This document shows positions 35,927-43,695 of a stretch of DNA of 64,000 nucleotides, piece after piece (the first letter of the stretch is position 1; each line of letters begins with the position of its first letter). The notes under the pieces are model-generated. The model saw only the letters and a program-made list of their open reading frames with translations, did not search any database and was not told where the DNA came from. This stretch comes from Thiohalocapsa sp963698775 (GTDB lineage: Bacteria > Pseudomonadota > Gammaproteobacteria > Chromatiales > Chromatiaceae). The translations under genes and the position numbers were made by a program. The DNA lies in contig CAVOSE010000026.1 in NCBI GenBank assembly GCA_963698775.1, forward strand, positions 70,637 through 134,636, in the 5' to 3' direction.

Positions 35927-36919
35927 ATGACCACTCGCCTCGGCATCCTGCTGACCTTGATCCTTGCGGTAAACCTCTGCGATGCCGTCGAGCCCGTGCG
36001 CGTCGGTCTGCTCAAGTTCGGCACCGTCAACTGGGAGATGGCGGTCGTGCAGGACGAGGGGCTCGACCGCAAGCACGGCGTCGAGGTCGAAGTAACGGAA
36101 TTGGCGTCGACCAATGCCGTCAGCGTGGCGTTGCAGGGTGGGGCGGTGGACCTGATCGTCGGCGACTGGATCTGGGTCAACCGACAGCGTGCCGAGGGCC
36201 GCGCGTTTAGCTTCTTCCCGTATTCGCTGGCCGTCGGCGGCCTGTACGCGCGCCCCGACGCCGGTATCGACACGCTGGCGGCACTCAAGGGACGCAAGCT
36301 CGGCATTGCCGGGGGTCCGGTGGACAAGAGCTGGCTACTGCTTCAGGCGCGGGCGCGATCCCAGGGCTGGGATATCGCTGCCGAGGTGGAACCGGTGTTT
36401 GGCGCACCCCCGTTGTTGAACCAGTTCATGCTGGCCGGTGATCTGCCGGCGGTGCTCAATTATTGGCACTTCGGCGCGCGGCTGCGCGCACAGGGCATGC
36501 GCGAGTTGATCCGCGTGCCGGACCTGCTCCGGGAGTTGGGCGTGACGCAGCCGGTGCCGATGCTGGGCTGGGTTTTTGCCGCCGACTGGGCCGAGCGCAA
36601 CCCAGTGGCGATCCGCGGTTTTCTCGCTGCCAGCTATGAGGCCAAGCGCCGATTGGCCAGCGACGACGCCCTATGGCAGGCGCTGCGTGCGCGCACCAAG
36701 GCCGAGGACGACGCCACGTTGGTGCTGCTGCGCGACGGCTACCGCGGCGGCATTCCGGCCAACCTGACCGCCAACGGCGAGCCGGCCGCGGCGGAGGTGT
36801 TCGGCATCCTTGCGCGCGAGGGCGGTGCCGCGCTGGTGGGCAACGCCGAGTCGCTGCTGCCCGGCACCTTCTGGCAGGGCGCGGACAGCGGGGCACTGCT
36901 CGACGATGACGGCTCGTGA
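35927..36919 (+). CDS. ABC transporter periplasmic binding protein (SsuA/TauA/NMT1-like)
   Basis: 330 aa with a signal peptide (MTTRLGILLTLILAVNLCDA). It shows the binding-protein pattern VRVGLLKFGTVNWEMAVVQDEGLDRKHGVEVEVTELASTNAVSVALQGGAVDLIVGDW, then LKGRKLGIAGGPVDKSWLLLQARARS. It heads a complete three-gene importer with overlapping genes, unlike the orphan binding proteins at 23845 and 30498. The substrate is unknown; nitrate, sulfonate and taurine importers share the fold. The divergent di-haem peroxidase may be functionally linked. Confidence 0.82.
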   Translation: MTTRLGILLTLILAVNLCDAVEPVRVGLLKFGTVNWEMAVVQDEGLDRKHGVEVEVTELASTNAVSVALQGGAVDLIVGDWIWVNRQRAEGRAFSFFPYSLAVGGLYARPDAGIDTLAALKGRKLGIAGGPVDKSWLLLQARARSQGWDIAAEVEPVFGAPPLLNQFMLAGDLPAVLNYWHFGARLRAQGMRELIRVPDLLRELGVTQPVPMLGWVFAADWAERNPVAIRGFLAASYEAKRRLASDDALWQALRARTKAEDDATLVLLRDGYRGGIPANLTANGEPAAAEVFGILAREGGAALVGNAESLLPGTFWQGADSGALLDDDGS

Positions 36920-37655
36920 CGGGGCCGCCGGGCGATGGCTGTATCTGGCCCTGTTCGTGCTCGCCTGGCAGGTGCTGGCCTGGTGGCTGAATAGCGACCG
37001 TCTGCCCGGACCTGGGGCGGTCACACTGTCGCTTTGGCATCACCTGACCGCCGGGGAGCTGCTGCCGAGCGTGCTCGCGACCTTGCGCCGGGTGCTGCTC
37101 GCGTTTGCGCTGGCGATGTTGCTCGGCACCCTGCTGGGTTGGCTGATGGGCCGCTTCCGGCTGATCGATACCATGCTCGACGGGGTGTTGATCTTGGGCC
37201 TGAACATCCCGGCGCTGGTCGTCATCATCCTTTGCTACATCTGGTTCGGGCTGGTCGAGGCGGCGGCGGTCGCTGCGGTCGCCATCAACAAGCTGCCGGT
37301 GGTGGCGGTGACCGTGCGCGAGGGGGTACGCGCCATGGACCGTCGTCTCCTGGAGGTGGGCGATGCCTTCCGCGTACCGCTCTGGCGACGGCTGCTGCAC
37401 ATCGAACTGCCCCAGCTCTACCCGTATCTGATGGCCGCCGCGCGCGCCGGACTGTCGCTGATCTGGAAGATCGTGCTGGTGGTCGAACTGCTCGGGCGCA
37501 GTGACGGCGTCGGCTTTCAGCTCGGCGTGTTCTTTCAGTTCTTCGACATCACCAGCATCCTCGCCTACACGCTGGCGTTTGCGCTGATCATCTACGCCAT
37601 CGAGTCGCTGCTGCTGCGGCCGTTAGAGGCGTCGGTTAGCCGTTGGCGCGTATGA
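36906..37655 (+). CDS. ABC transporter permease (SsuC/TauC-like)
   Basis: 249 aa with about six hydrophobic helices. The ATPase-contact EAA loop is VREGVRAMDRRLLEVGDAFRVPLWRRLLHIELPQLYPYLMAAARAGLSLIWKIVLVVELL, which matches the BPD_transp_1 permeases of nitrate/sulfonate importers. The start overlaps the binding-protein gene by 14 bp and its stop overlaps the ATPase start (ATGA), showing a tight operon. Confidence 0.88.
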   Translation: MTARDGAAGRWLYLALFVLAWQVLAWWLNSDRLPGPGAVTLSLWHHLTAGELLPSVLATLRRVLLAFALAMLLGTLLGWLMGRFRLIDTMLDGVLILGLNIPALVVIILCYIWFGLVEAAAVAAVAINKLPVVAVTVREGVRAMDRRLLEVGDAFRVPLWRRLLHIELPQLYPYLMAAARAGLSLIWKIVLVVELLGRSDGVGFQLGVFFQFFDITSILAYTLAFALIIYAIESLLLRPLEASVSRWRV

Positions 37656-38428
37656 ACTGCTGTCGGCTCAAGGTGATCCGCAAGGCGTTCGGCGCACGCA
37701 CGGTACTGGCCGATCTGGAGCTGGATTTACGCGCCGGCGGCTTCACGGCCATCGTCGGGCCGTCCGGCGCCGGCAAGAGCACCCTGCTGAACCTGCTCGG
37801 TGGGCTGGATACGGCGTTCGACGGCCGCCTTAGCTGGGGTGACGCCAGCGCTGCCGCACGCGGTGCCGCCGGGCGCGTCGGCTATTGCTTTCAGGACCCG
37901 CGGCTGATGCCCTGGCTGAGCGTGCAGCGCAACCTGGAGCTGGTGCTCCCGCGCCGCGGCGACGCCCGCGCGCGGGCGCGCGAGCTCCTGGTAAGGGTCG
38001 GTCTGGCGGGGCGCGAGACGGAGTTTCCCGGCGCGCTGTCCGGCGGCATGCAGCGCCGCGCCGCGCTGGCCCGCGCGATGGTGGTGCGGCCGTCACTGCT
38101 GCTGCTGGACGAGCCGTTCGCGTCGCTCGACGCCCCCACCGCCGCCGAACTGCGCAACCTGCTGCTGGAGCTCTGGCGCGACGAGCGCCCGTCAGTGGTG
38201 CTGGTGACCCACGACCTCAGCGAGGCGCTGCAGCTGGCGGACGAGGTGCTGTTCTTGTCCAGTGATCCCGCCCGTATCGTGCACCGGGAGCCGCTCGGAC
38301 CATCGCGCCGCGACCCCGCCGTCGCCCGCGATCCGCGGGTTCTGGCAGCGGACCTGTTACGCCGTCATCCGGAACTGCTGTCGGGGGTTGCCGCAACCGA
38401 GCACGGCCCTGGCCAGCTCGGCGTCTGA
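37652..38428 (+). CDS. ABC transporter ATP-binding protein (SsuB/TauB-like)
   Basis: 258 aa. Walker A is GPSGAGKSTLLNL, Q-loop FQDPRLMPWLS, signature LSGGMQRRAALARAM, Walker B LLLLDEPFASLD, and switch His in VLVTHDLSEAL. The PRLMPWLSVQRN segment is typical of the nitrate/sulfonate/taurine subfamily. It powers the importer encoded by the two genes before it. ATG at 37652 overlaps the permease stop. Confidence 0.9.
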   Translation: MNCCRLKVIRKAFGARTVLADLELDLRAGGFTAIVGPSGAGKSTLLNLLGGLDTAFDGRLSWGDASAAARGAAGRVGYCFQDPRLMPWLSVQRNLELVLPRRGDARARARELLVRVGLAGRETEFPGALSGGMQRRAALARAMVVRPSLLLLDEPFASLDAPTAAELRNLLLELWRDERPSVVLVTHDLSEALQLADEVLFLSSDPARIVHREPLGPSRRDPAVARDPRVLAADLLRRHPELLSGVAATEHGPGQLGV

Positions 38429-38499
38429 GGATGGTCGCTATGAACCTCAACGCCGCACGCGACCGGAAGGTTGAAATTCAGCAGAACCGTAAGCAGGCC

Positions 38500-39558
38500 T
38501 CAGGATTTCTTCCCGTCGCCCAAATGCCGACGCAGCGCCTCCAGCTCGGCAAGCGCTTGCTCCTTGGCCTCGCGCTCTTGCTCCTTGGCCGCCCGCTCCT
38601 GCTCCTTGGCATCCCGCTCCCGAGCCTCGCCGGCACGGGCCTGCTCTTCGGCGGCACGGGCCTGCTCTTCGGCGGCACGGGCCTGCTCTTCGGCGGTACG
38701 GGCCTGCTCTTCGGCGGTACGGGCTTGCTCTTCGGCGGTACGGGCCTGCTCTTCGGCGGTACGGGCCTGCTCTAGCTCGGTATGGGTCTGCTCCAATTGG
38801 GTATTGATCTGCTCCAGCTCGGCACGGGCCTGCGCCAGCGCCCGAGTGCGCTCTTCCATGTCCTGCTGTATCGCGTGCTGCACGCGCTGGTATTCCAAGC
38901 GCGCTTGGTAGGCGTGGTAGGCGCGCTCTTTCTCGGAGAAGGTGCTTAGGGTGCTCATGGCTTGCCTCATCTCGGGGGTGTCCATCCAGGGCGGCAGGTG
39001 CTCGGGGTCGAGCTTGGCGCCGTCTTTGAAGAATTTGACCCAGCGCTCTTGCTCGGTTTCCACGGCCTCGCCGGCGAACTTGGGAATTTCCAAGAGCTGG
39101 ATGCCGCCGTGCTGGCCGAAGACCCGACCGGCGGCGTCGCGCAGGCGGATGTCATGGGCGTAGCCGGGATCGTCGGTGAGCAGTATCTCGCCAAGCAGCC
39201 AGATGGCATAGGTGGGTCGTAGCTTGCCGTAGTCTTGGCCCTCCTTAAGCTGCCCACTGTAGAGATCGCTCCAACCGTAGGTGATGCGGGCGGTTAGGTC
39301 ACGGTGGGTGAGCAGCTGCAGCTCGATCTGATACAGGCAGCCTTCGGTATCGCGGGCCTTGATGTCGACGACGCTGAGCTTGTCGTCGAGGAACTCCTTG
39401 TCGTTGTAGGGGTTCAGGATCTCGACCGCTACGATGGGCCAGGGCAGGTCGGTGCCGAGGACGGCGTTGAGAAAATGGATCAGCAGGCCGCGGTTGGCCT
39501 CGGCCCCGAGCAGGGCCTTGAAGACGCAGTCGACCTTGGGATCGATACGGTGGCGCAT
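38500..39558 (-). CDS. Rpn-family PD-(D/E)XK nuclease/transposase-like protein with coiled-coil tail
   Basis: 352 aa. MRHRIDPKVDCVFKALLGAEANRGLLIHFLNAVLG and DDKLSVVDIKARDTEGCLYQIELQLLTH are the Rpn/PDDEXK_2 signature, with catalytic Asp and Q-I-E-L-Q acidic strand. Rpn proteins are DNases that increase recombination; some act in phage defence. Residues 240-345 are a Glu/Ala/Gln coiled coil built of heptads (ARTAEEQ repeated, then ERDAKEQ-like units) encoded by a 21-bp tandem repeat (38631-38777), so its length can change in whole heptads. The catalytic domain appears complete. Confidence 0.85.
   Translation of the reverse strand: MRHRIDPKVDCVFKALLGAEANRGLLIHFLNAVLGTDLPWPIVAVEILNPYNDKEFLDDKLSVVDIKARDTEGCLYQIELQLLTHRDLTARITYGWSDLYSGQLKEGQDYGKLRPTYAIWLLGEILLTDDPGYAHDIRLRDAAGRVFGQHGGIQLLEIPKFAGEAVETEQERWVKFFKDGAKLDPEHLPPWMDTPEMRQAMSTLSTFSEKERAYHAYQARLEYQRVQHAIQQDMEERTRALAQARAELEQINTQLEQTHTELEQARTAEEQARTAEEQARTAEEQARTAEEQARAAEEQARAAEEQARAGEARERDAKEQERAAKEQEREAKEQALAELEALRRHLGDGKKS
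38631..38777. repeat. 21-bp in-frame tandem repeat in the Rpn-family gene
   Basis: Six near-identical 21-bp units (plus-strand consensus CGGYACGGGCCTGCTCTTCGG) and a seventh degenerate unit encode the heptads A-R-[TA]-A-E-E-Q on the minus strand. C/T variation at the fourth base separates units 1-3 from units 4-7, indicating stepwise duplication. Confidence 0.92.
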
Positions 39559-39629
39559 GCAGTGAGTCTAGTGGGTGCCTGAGGCACAGACAAGCGGGCG
39601 ACGGCACGCCGGCCTGGGTCTGGCCGTTG

Positions 39630-40616
39630 CTAATTGCCCCCTGGAAAGTCAGCCCTCCCAGTCCCGCCAATCGCCGACACACCATCACGCACCGCTTGCC
39701 GTAGTCCCGGATGGTCCAGCGTATGCCCGGCACCGGCCACCATGACAAGCCGCCAACGCGGACAGGGAGCGATCAATTCGCGGCTGGCGGATGGCAGACA
39801 CACCTGATCCTGCTCGCCATGAACGATGCGACAGGGCAGGTGGGCGATGCGCTCGACTCCTGGTAGCACCCCGTCCGGTCCGAGAAAGAACTGATGACGA
39901 CAGTAATGCACGTGGATGCGCTGGCGTTGCAGCAAGCCCGCGTCGAGCTGCTCACCCGCGGACGGCGTCAGGCGCGCTGGCAGACCCATCAAGGCCCGTT
40001 CCCAGTTGCTCCAGGCCGTGCACAGGTTGGCCAGGGTTGCCGCTGGAGTCCGTGCGTCGAACAGCGCTCGATGCATACAGGCCACCAGGTCGTCGCCATC
40101 GGCTGCCGCGAGATCCCGACGCAGGCTGGCATAGGCCTCCGGGAACGCGCGCGCGGCGCCGTCGTCGCCGATGAACCAGGCCAGGTCCGATGCGCGCGCC
40201 AGAAACGGCGCACGCAGCACCAACCCGAGCACGCGCTGGGGATGCGCCTTGGCGTAAGCCAGCGCGAGCGTCCCGCCCCAGGAGCCGCCGTAGACCAGCC
40301 AGCGTTCGATACCGCAATGCAGGCGCAGACGTTCGATGTCTTGGAGCAAACGCGCCGTGTCGTTGTGCGCGACCTCGCCCGCGGGGGTGGAGTCGCCCGC
40401 GCCGCGCTGATCGAACAGGATCAGTCGCATGCGCTCCAGATCGAACAGCTCCGCATCGCCCGGATTGGCGCCGGAGCCCGGTCCGCCGTGCAGGTGCAGC
40501 ACCGCCAACCCGTCGGCTTGGCCAAACTCCGCGAAGAACAAGTCGTGGCCGTCAGCGGTCGGCAGTCGCGACTTGAGTCGAAGCCCCGGATAGGGCGATG
40601 GGGCCGGCGTCGTCAT
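39630..40616 (-). CDS. pip: Proline iminopeptidase-like alpha/beta hydrolase
   Basis: 328 aa. HLHGGPGSGANP (oxyanion HGGPG motif), FDQRGAGDS, nucleophile elbow YGGSWGGTLALAYA, Asp in HGEQDQVCLP and His in GAGHTLDHP form the proline iminopeptidase (S33) pattern. The enzyme removes N-terminal proline from peptides. ATG at 40616 overlaps the stop of the dehydrogenase gene (ATGA); a TTG three codons upstream is less likely. Confidence 0.85.
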   Translation of the reverse strand: MTTPAPSPYPGLRLKSRLPTADGHDLFFAEFGQADGLAVLHLHGGPGSGANPGDAELFDLERMRLILFDQRGAGDSTPAGEVAHNDTARLLQDIERLRLHCGIERWLVYGGSWGGTLALAYAKAHPQRVLGLVLRAPFLARASDLAWFIGDDGAARAFPEAYASLRRDLAAADGDDLVACMHRALFDARTPAATLANLCTAWSNWERALMGLPARLTPSAGEQLDAGLLQRQRIHVHYCRHQFFLGPDGVLPGVERIAHLPCRIVHGEQDQVCLPSASRELIAPCPRWRLVMVAGAGHTLDHPGLRQAVRDGVSAIGGTGRADFPGGN

Positions 40617-41572
40617 GCTTGACAATCGATCAAAACCTTCATTGCCCCAGGCTGGGCGGCTCGGTCCAAGGCCGCCAGTGCCTCCGTCAACGGGTAGCGT
40701 GCATCGATCAACGGCCGGGGGTCGACCAGCCCCACCTGCAGCAACCGCAGCGCGGCGGGGAAGGGGCCGCAGCGTGAACCGACCAGTGTGATCTCGTCCA
40801 CGACCAGCGACGAGAAGTCCGCGTGCAACAGTCCCTGGTAGGTACTCTTGAGCACAATCGTGCCACGCGGGCGCACCGCGCGGCGAGCTAGTGCGAAGCC
40901 GCTCGGCGAGCCAGTGGCCTCAACGACAACGTCCAACCCATGTCCCGGTACCGCGTCCTCCCCAATCCAGGGTATGCCCACGGCTTCCAACAAGGCCCGC
41001 TGCCGCGGATGCCGCGCGACGGCCGTCAGTTCGCAACCGCTCAGCCGCAGCACCCGCGCGATCAGCTGCCCCAAGCGCCCGGCGCCGACGACCAAAACCC
41101 GCTGATCCGGGGCAATGGCAAGTTGCCGCGGAATCTCCAGCGCCGCGGCCAAGGGTTCCGCGAACACCGCCGCCTCGTCCGGCACCGACGCCGGCACCGT
41201 GTGGAGATTCACCAACGGCAACCGCAGGAACTCGGCAAAGGCACCGTCGAGCCCACGAATACCCGCCACCCGCCGCTGCTCACAGTGCGTCCGTCGCCCC
41301 GCCAGACACTCCCCGCACCGACCACAGGCGACATTGATGTCCCCCACCACGGTCTCGCCAACGCGCTCAGGCGCATCCGAGGCCGCTGCGATCTCGCCGA
41401 CAAACTCATGCCCAAACACACCCCGAAACGGCGCGTAACCGCGCAGCAGTTCCAGGTCCGTCGCGCAGACCCCGGCCATGCGCACGCGCACCAACGCCTC
41501 TCCAGCACCTGGTTGAGGCATCGGAACATCGTCACGCAAGCGGGGATCACCATCCAGCCAAAGTGCCTTCAT
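40613..41572 (-). CDS. Zinc-dependent MDR alcohol dehydrogenase-like protein
   Basis: 319 aa. Catalytic zinc region AGVCATDLELLRGYAPFRGVFGHEFVGE, structural zinc CGRCGECLAGRRTHC (four Cys), and Rossmann motif VLVVGAGRLGQLIARVL. It matches the short medium-chain dehydrogenases annotated MDR/Tdh-like; the substrate is not determined. It is co-transcribed with the peptidase that follows. ATG at 41572 begins the domain; the frame extends upstream toward the CRISPR remnant without homology. Confidence 0.82.
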   Translation of the reverse strand: MKALWLDGDPRLRDDVPMPQPGAGEALVRVRMAGVCATDLELLRGYAPFRGVFGHEFVGEIAAASDAPERVGETVVGDINVACGRCGECLAGRRTHCEQRRVAGIRGLDGAFAEFLRLPLVNLHTVPASVPDEAAVFAEPLAAALEIPRQLAIAPDQRVLVVGAGRLGQLIARVLRLSGCELTAVARHPRQRALLEAVGIPWIGEDAVPGHGLDVVVEATGSPSGFALARRAVRPRGTIVLKSTYQGLLHADFSSLVVDEITLVGSRCGPFPAALRLLQVGLVDPRPLIDARYPLTEALAALDRAAQPGAMKVLIDCQA

Positions 41573-41792
41573 CGACAATTCACCGTTCTCGTTAAATGCT
41601 TTGGCCGTTGCCGTGCCGCGCGCCGCGACGATGGCGCATGTCCTCTGGCAATAGGGAAGCGGCCTAGTTCCGTTTTCTGCTCGTGCCTGAGTACTTGTCC
41701 TGTCGGCTTTCCGAGGTGACGTATTGTAGCGTCGAAGTCTACCCAACCTGTCGTGGCTGACTGTCGGGCCATACAATGTACCGCATCGCACA

Positions 41793-41986
41793 CGGTTCAT
41801 CCCCGCGGGCGCGGGGAACACTGCTGCGAACGGCCGATGCCGATCACATTCGTCGGTTCATCCCCGCGGGCGCGGGGAACACATCAACCAGACTGGCCGG
41901 TGCCAGCCGAACGCGGTTCATCCCCGCGGGCGCGGGGAACACGCCAAAGGTGTCGGAGGCGCGAACGTTACATGCGCTTCATCCCC
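41793..41986 (-). CRISPR. Orphan type I-E-like CRISPR remnant: three repeats plus a truncated fourth
   Basis: Three identical repeats begin at 41794, 41855 and 41915 (GGTTCATCCCCGCGGG... through GGGGAACAC, 28 nt, or 29 with a preceding C). Spacers are 31-32 nt. A fourth partial copy starts at 41975 and matches only the first 12 bases (one mismatch) before diverging. By analogy with the E. coli I-E repeat, the crRNA strand is the minus strand, so the truncated copy is at the leader-proximal end. No cas genes occur anywhere in the window. Confidence 0.9.
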
Positions 41987-42624
41987 AGGTTCCGAGCAGA
42001 TTCGCGCCGGAGGATGGCCTCGCAGACTGCGGCAACATCCAGCATATGCGCGAGCAAGCTGTGACAAGAGATAGGCCCGCTCTTTGCCCAGAGCGTTCGT
42101 GCGGAAGGGGAAAGTTGGTTGAAGTCCATGGAGTCCTAATCCTTTGGTAGTTATGGTTTGCCTCCGGTCATGGTCCCTCATCTAACGTTCATGGCGCGGT
42201 TCCCTAGTTGCGCCGGCTGCGAGTCATCCGCTGCGTCAGGAATATAAACCAGTGTGTATGACTTATCAGTCGACCTCGTGTACCGTTCCGAGCAAAATGC
42301 CGACCGCGATCCGTTCCCCACGATCTCGACTGTCCTTCAGCGTCGCGATGTAAGCGCTGAGGGACGGGCCGCCGGTCGAGCAGTTGGCTGACGGCGGCGA
42401 TGTCAAGGCGGGGCAGATAGCCGGGTTGGTGGCTGTTCCAGGCGATGGTGGTTCTTGCGGTTGCGGCGGGGTCGCTGAGTGCGCTGAGCAGGAGTCCTCG
42501 GTGTTGCATCGCCGGTTTCTATCCGTGTGCGGCGTCGCAGCGGCCATTGTCCATAGCCGATGACTATCTTGTCAGAGTGGGACAGGGCGGGGTAAGCGCT
42601 TTTGTTGCTGGGCGCGTGGGCGCC
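41987..42624. other. Gene-poor, decayed stretch right of the CRISPR remnant
   Basis: 638 bp with no intact gene I can support. The only coding-like signal is a frameshifted minus-strand fragment (42262-42509, listed separately). I see no leader-like AT-rich block next to the truncated repeat. Confidence 0.5.
42262..42509 (-). pseudogene. Possible frameshifted small gene of unknown family
   Basis: ATG 42509 opens MQHRGLLLSALSDPAATART, ITAW-like segment and PRLDIAAVSQLL; a shift near 42375 would continue as GGPSLSAYIATLKDSRDRGERIAVGILLGTVHEVD in the neighbouring frame. Each half looks protein-like while the alternative frame continuing each half does not. I do not recognise the family. The call rests only on coding appearance. 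Confidence 0.3.
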
Positions 42625-42834
42625 TCAGTCGTCTCCCTGGGACTGGCGCTTGTCGCGTTGCTTGAGCAGCCGTTGTAGCTCCACTTGCAGCATCTCTTCG
42701 TCGACTGGTTCTCCTTCAAACGCCATGCTCCGAGCCACCCGCCGCGGGATGCTGCGGAGGCGAATCTGGCGTTTCTCTTCTGGCGATAGCTTGCGCCATT
42801 GGGCAACGATCTTTTGCCAGTCGGTGTTGCTCAT
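42625..42834 (-). CDS. Small hypothetical protein with W..LSPEEKRQIRLRSIPRRVARSMAF motif
   Basis: 69 aa, highly charged: WRKLSPEEKRQIRLRSIPRRVARSMAFEGEPVDEEMLQVELQRLLKQRD. Predicted helical and cytoplasmic. I do not recognise a named family. The next gene upstream on this strand is the DUF1640-like pseudogene, whose stop is 13 bp away, so the two probably formed a small operon. Confidence 0.55.
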   Translation of the reverse strand: MSNTDWQKIVAQWRKLSPEEKRQIRLRSIPRRVARSMAFEGEPVDEEMLQVELQRLLKQRDKRQSQGDD

Positions 42835-42847
42835 GGTCGAGTCGTTA

Positions 42848-43165
42848 CTAAAACAGCTTCACCAGCGCCGCGATGGCGACGACCTGGGCCAACATGGTCG
42901 GCAGGAGCCATTTGAGCAGGTCGGCCTTGATGTGGGCGATTCCGGTGCGCAATCGGCCCTCGACCTCGCTGATCTTGAGCTCGACTTGCTTGATCTCCTT
43001 TTGCAGGCGCAGCTCGGTCTCACGGACCTGGCCTTGGGTGGCCAGATCCGTGATTTGCGGGAAGCGCGTTTCGAGGGCGTCGAAGGCCTCGGCGATGAGG
43101 CGCGCGCGGGTCTTGTCGTCGGTCGCTTCCGTGAGCTGTGCCTACAGGTGCAGGGCTGCACTCAT
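42848..43165 (-). pseudogene. DUF1640-like coiled-coil membrane-tail protein with an in-frame amber stop
   Basis: From ATG 43165 the frame reads MSAALHL, then TAG (43142-43144), then AQLTEATDDKTRARLIAEAFDALE, DLATQGQVRETELRLQKEIKQVELKISEVEGRLRT and a C-terminal transmembrane helix LPTMLAQVVAIAALVKLF, ending at TAG 42848-42850. The coiled coil plus C-terminal helix is the DUF1640 (CCDC90-like) layout. No other start codon lies in frame near the beginning. A tyrosine codon (TAC or TAT) is one change from the TAG. The function of these proteins in bacteria is unknown. Confidence 0.7.
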
Positions 43166-43695
43166 TGGGTCCACCGGTGCTCTGGGTTCGGGTTGAGCAG
43201 TATGCTTACGGCCAAACTATCGGGTTTCGTAAATTTGCGCAATGCCGCGACTTGGTCGCGCCGACGGCTTGGTGACGGCCAAGCCAGTGGGTTGATTGCA
43301 TTGCAAACTTGCCCGTAAATGGATCTGCGCGCTAGGCGGGTGTCGGCCGTTAGATCCGGTCCGGGCGGCCCGGGCGGGGGGTGCTGTCGATGCCTGTTGC
43401 CACGCCGCCCCTTTTGCTCTTTTCGGTCGCCTGCCGCGATGCTTTCAATCGTCCTGATGGCCTCGCGGCGGCTGGTAGAGCACCAGGCTGCGGCGCAGCA
43501 ACTCAACCTAGATCTGACCGTTCGCATCGATCACTCGAGCAGATCAACGGATTGCGCCCCCAGGGTAGGTGCGACTTCGGTCGCACGGAAAGCATTGACT
43601 CGGCGAATAATTTCGCTACAGCCGAAGCAACTGCCGGGCTTAGGCTCGATACGCGTTAGACTGCCGTGCCTATTGGATTATCCGCTGGAGTTGCT
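43166..43695. other. 530-bp intergenic region
   Basis: No supported gene. Open frames here lack homology-like character and ribosome sites. It contains the REP-like hairpin at 43565-43586 and, at its right end, the MFS gene's ribosome site (GGAG near 43687). Confidence 0.6.
43565..43586. repeat. REP-like hairpin with GTAG foot and TTCG loop
   Basis: GTAG is followed by GTGCGAC-TTCG-GTCGCAC, a perfect 7-bp stem on a TTCG tetraloop. It is the reverse-complement relative of the element at 10001-10022; one stem pair changes from G-C to A-T with both bases altered, so pairing is conserved. Confidence 0.72.

Noticed and set aside
41000..42600. cas genes next to the CRISPR remnant
   Set aside because: Neighbouring genes are a dehydrogenase, a peptidase and decayed small genes; no Cas3, Cascade, Cas1 or Cas2 motifs are present.
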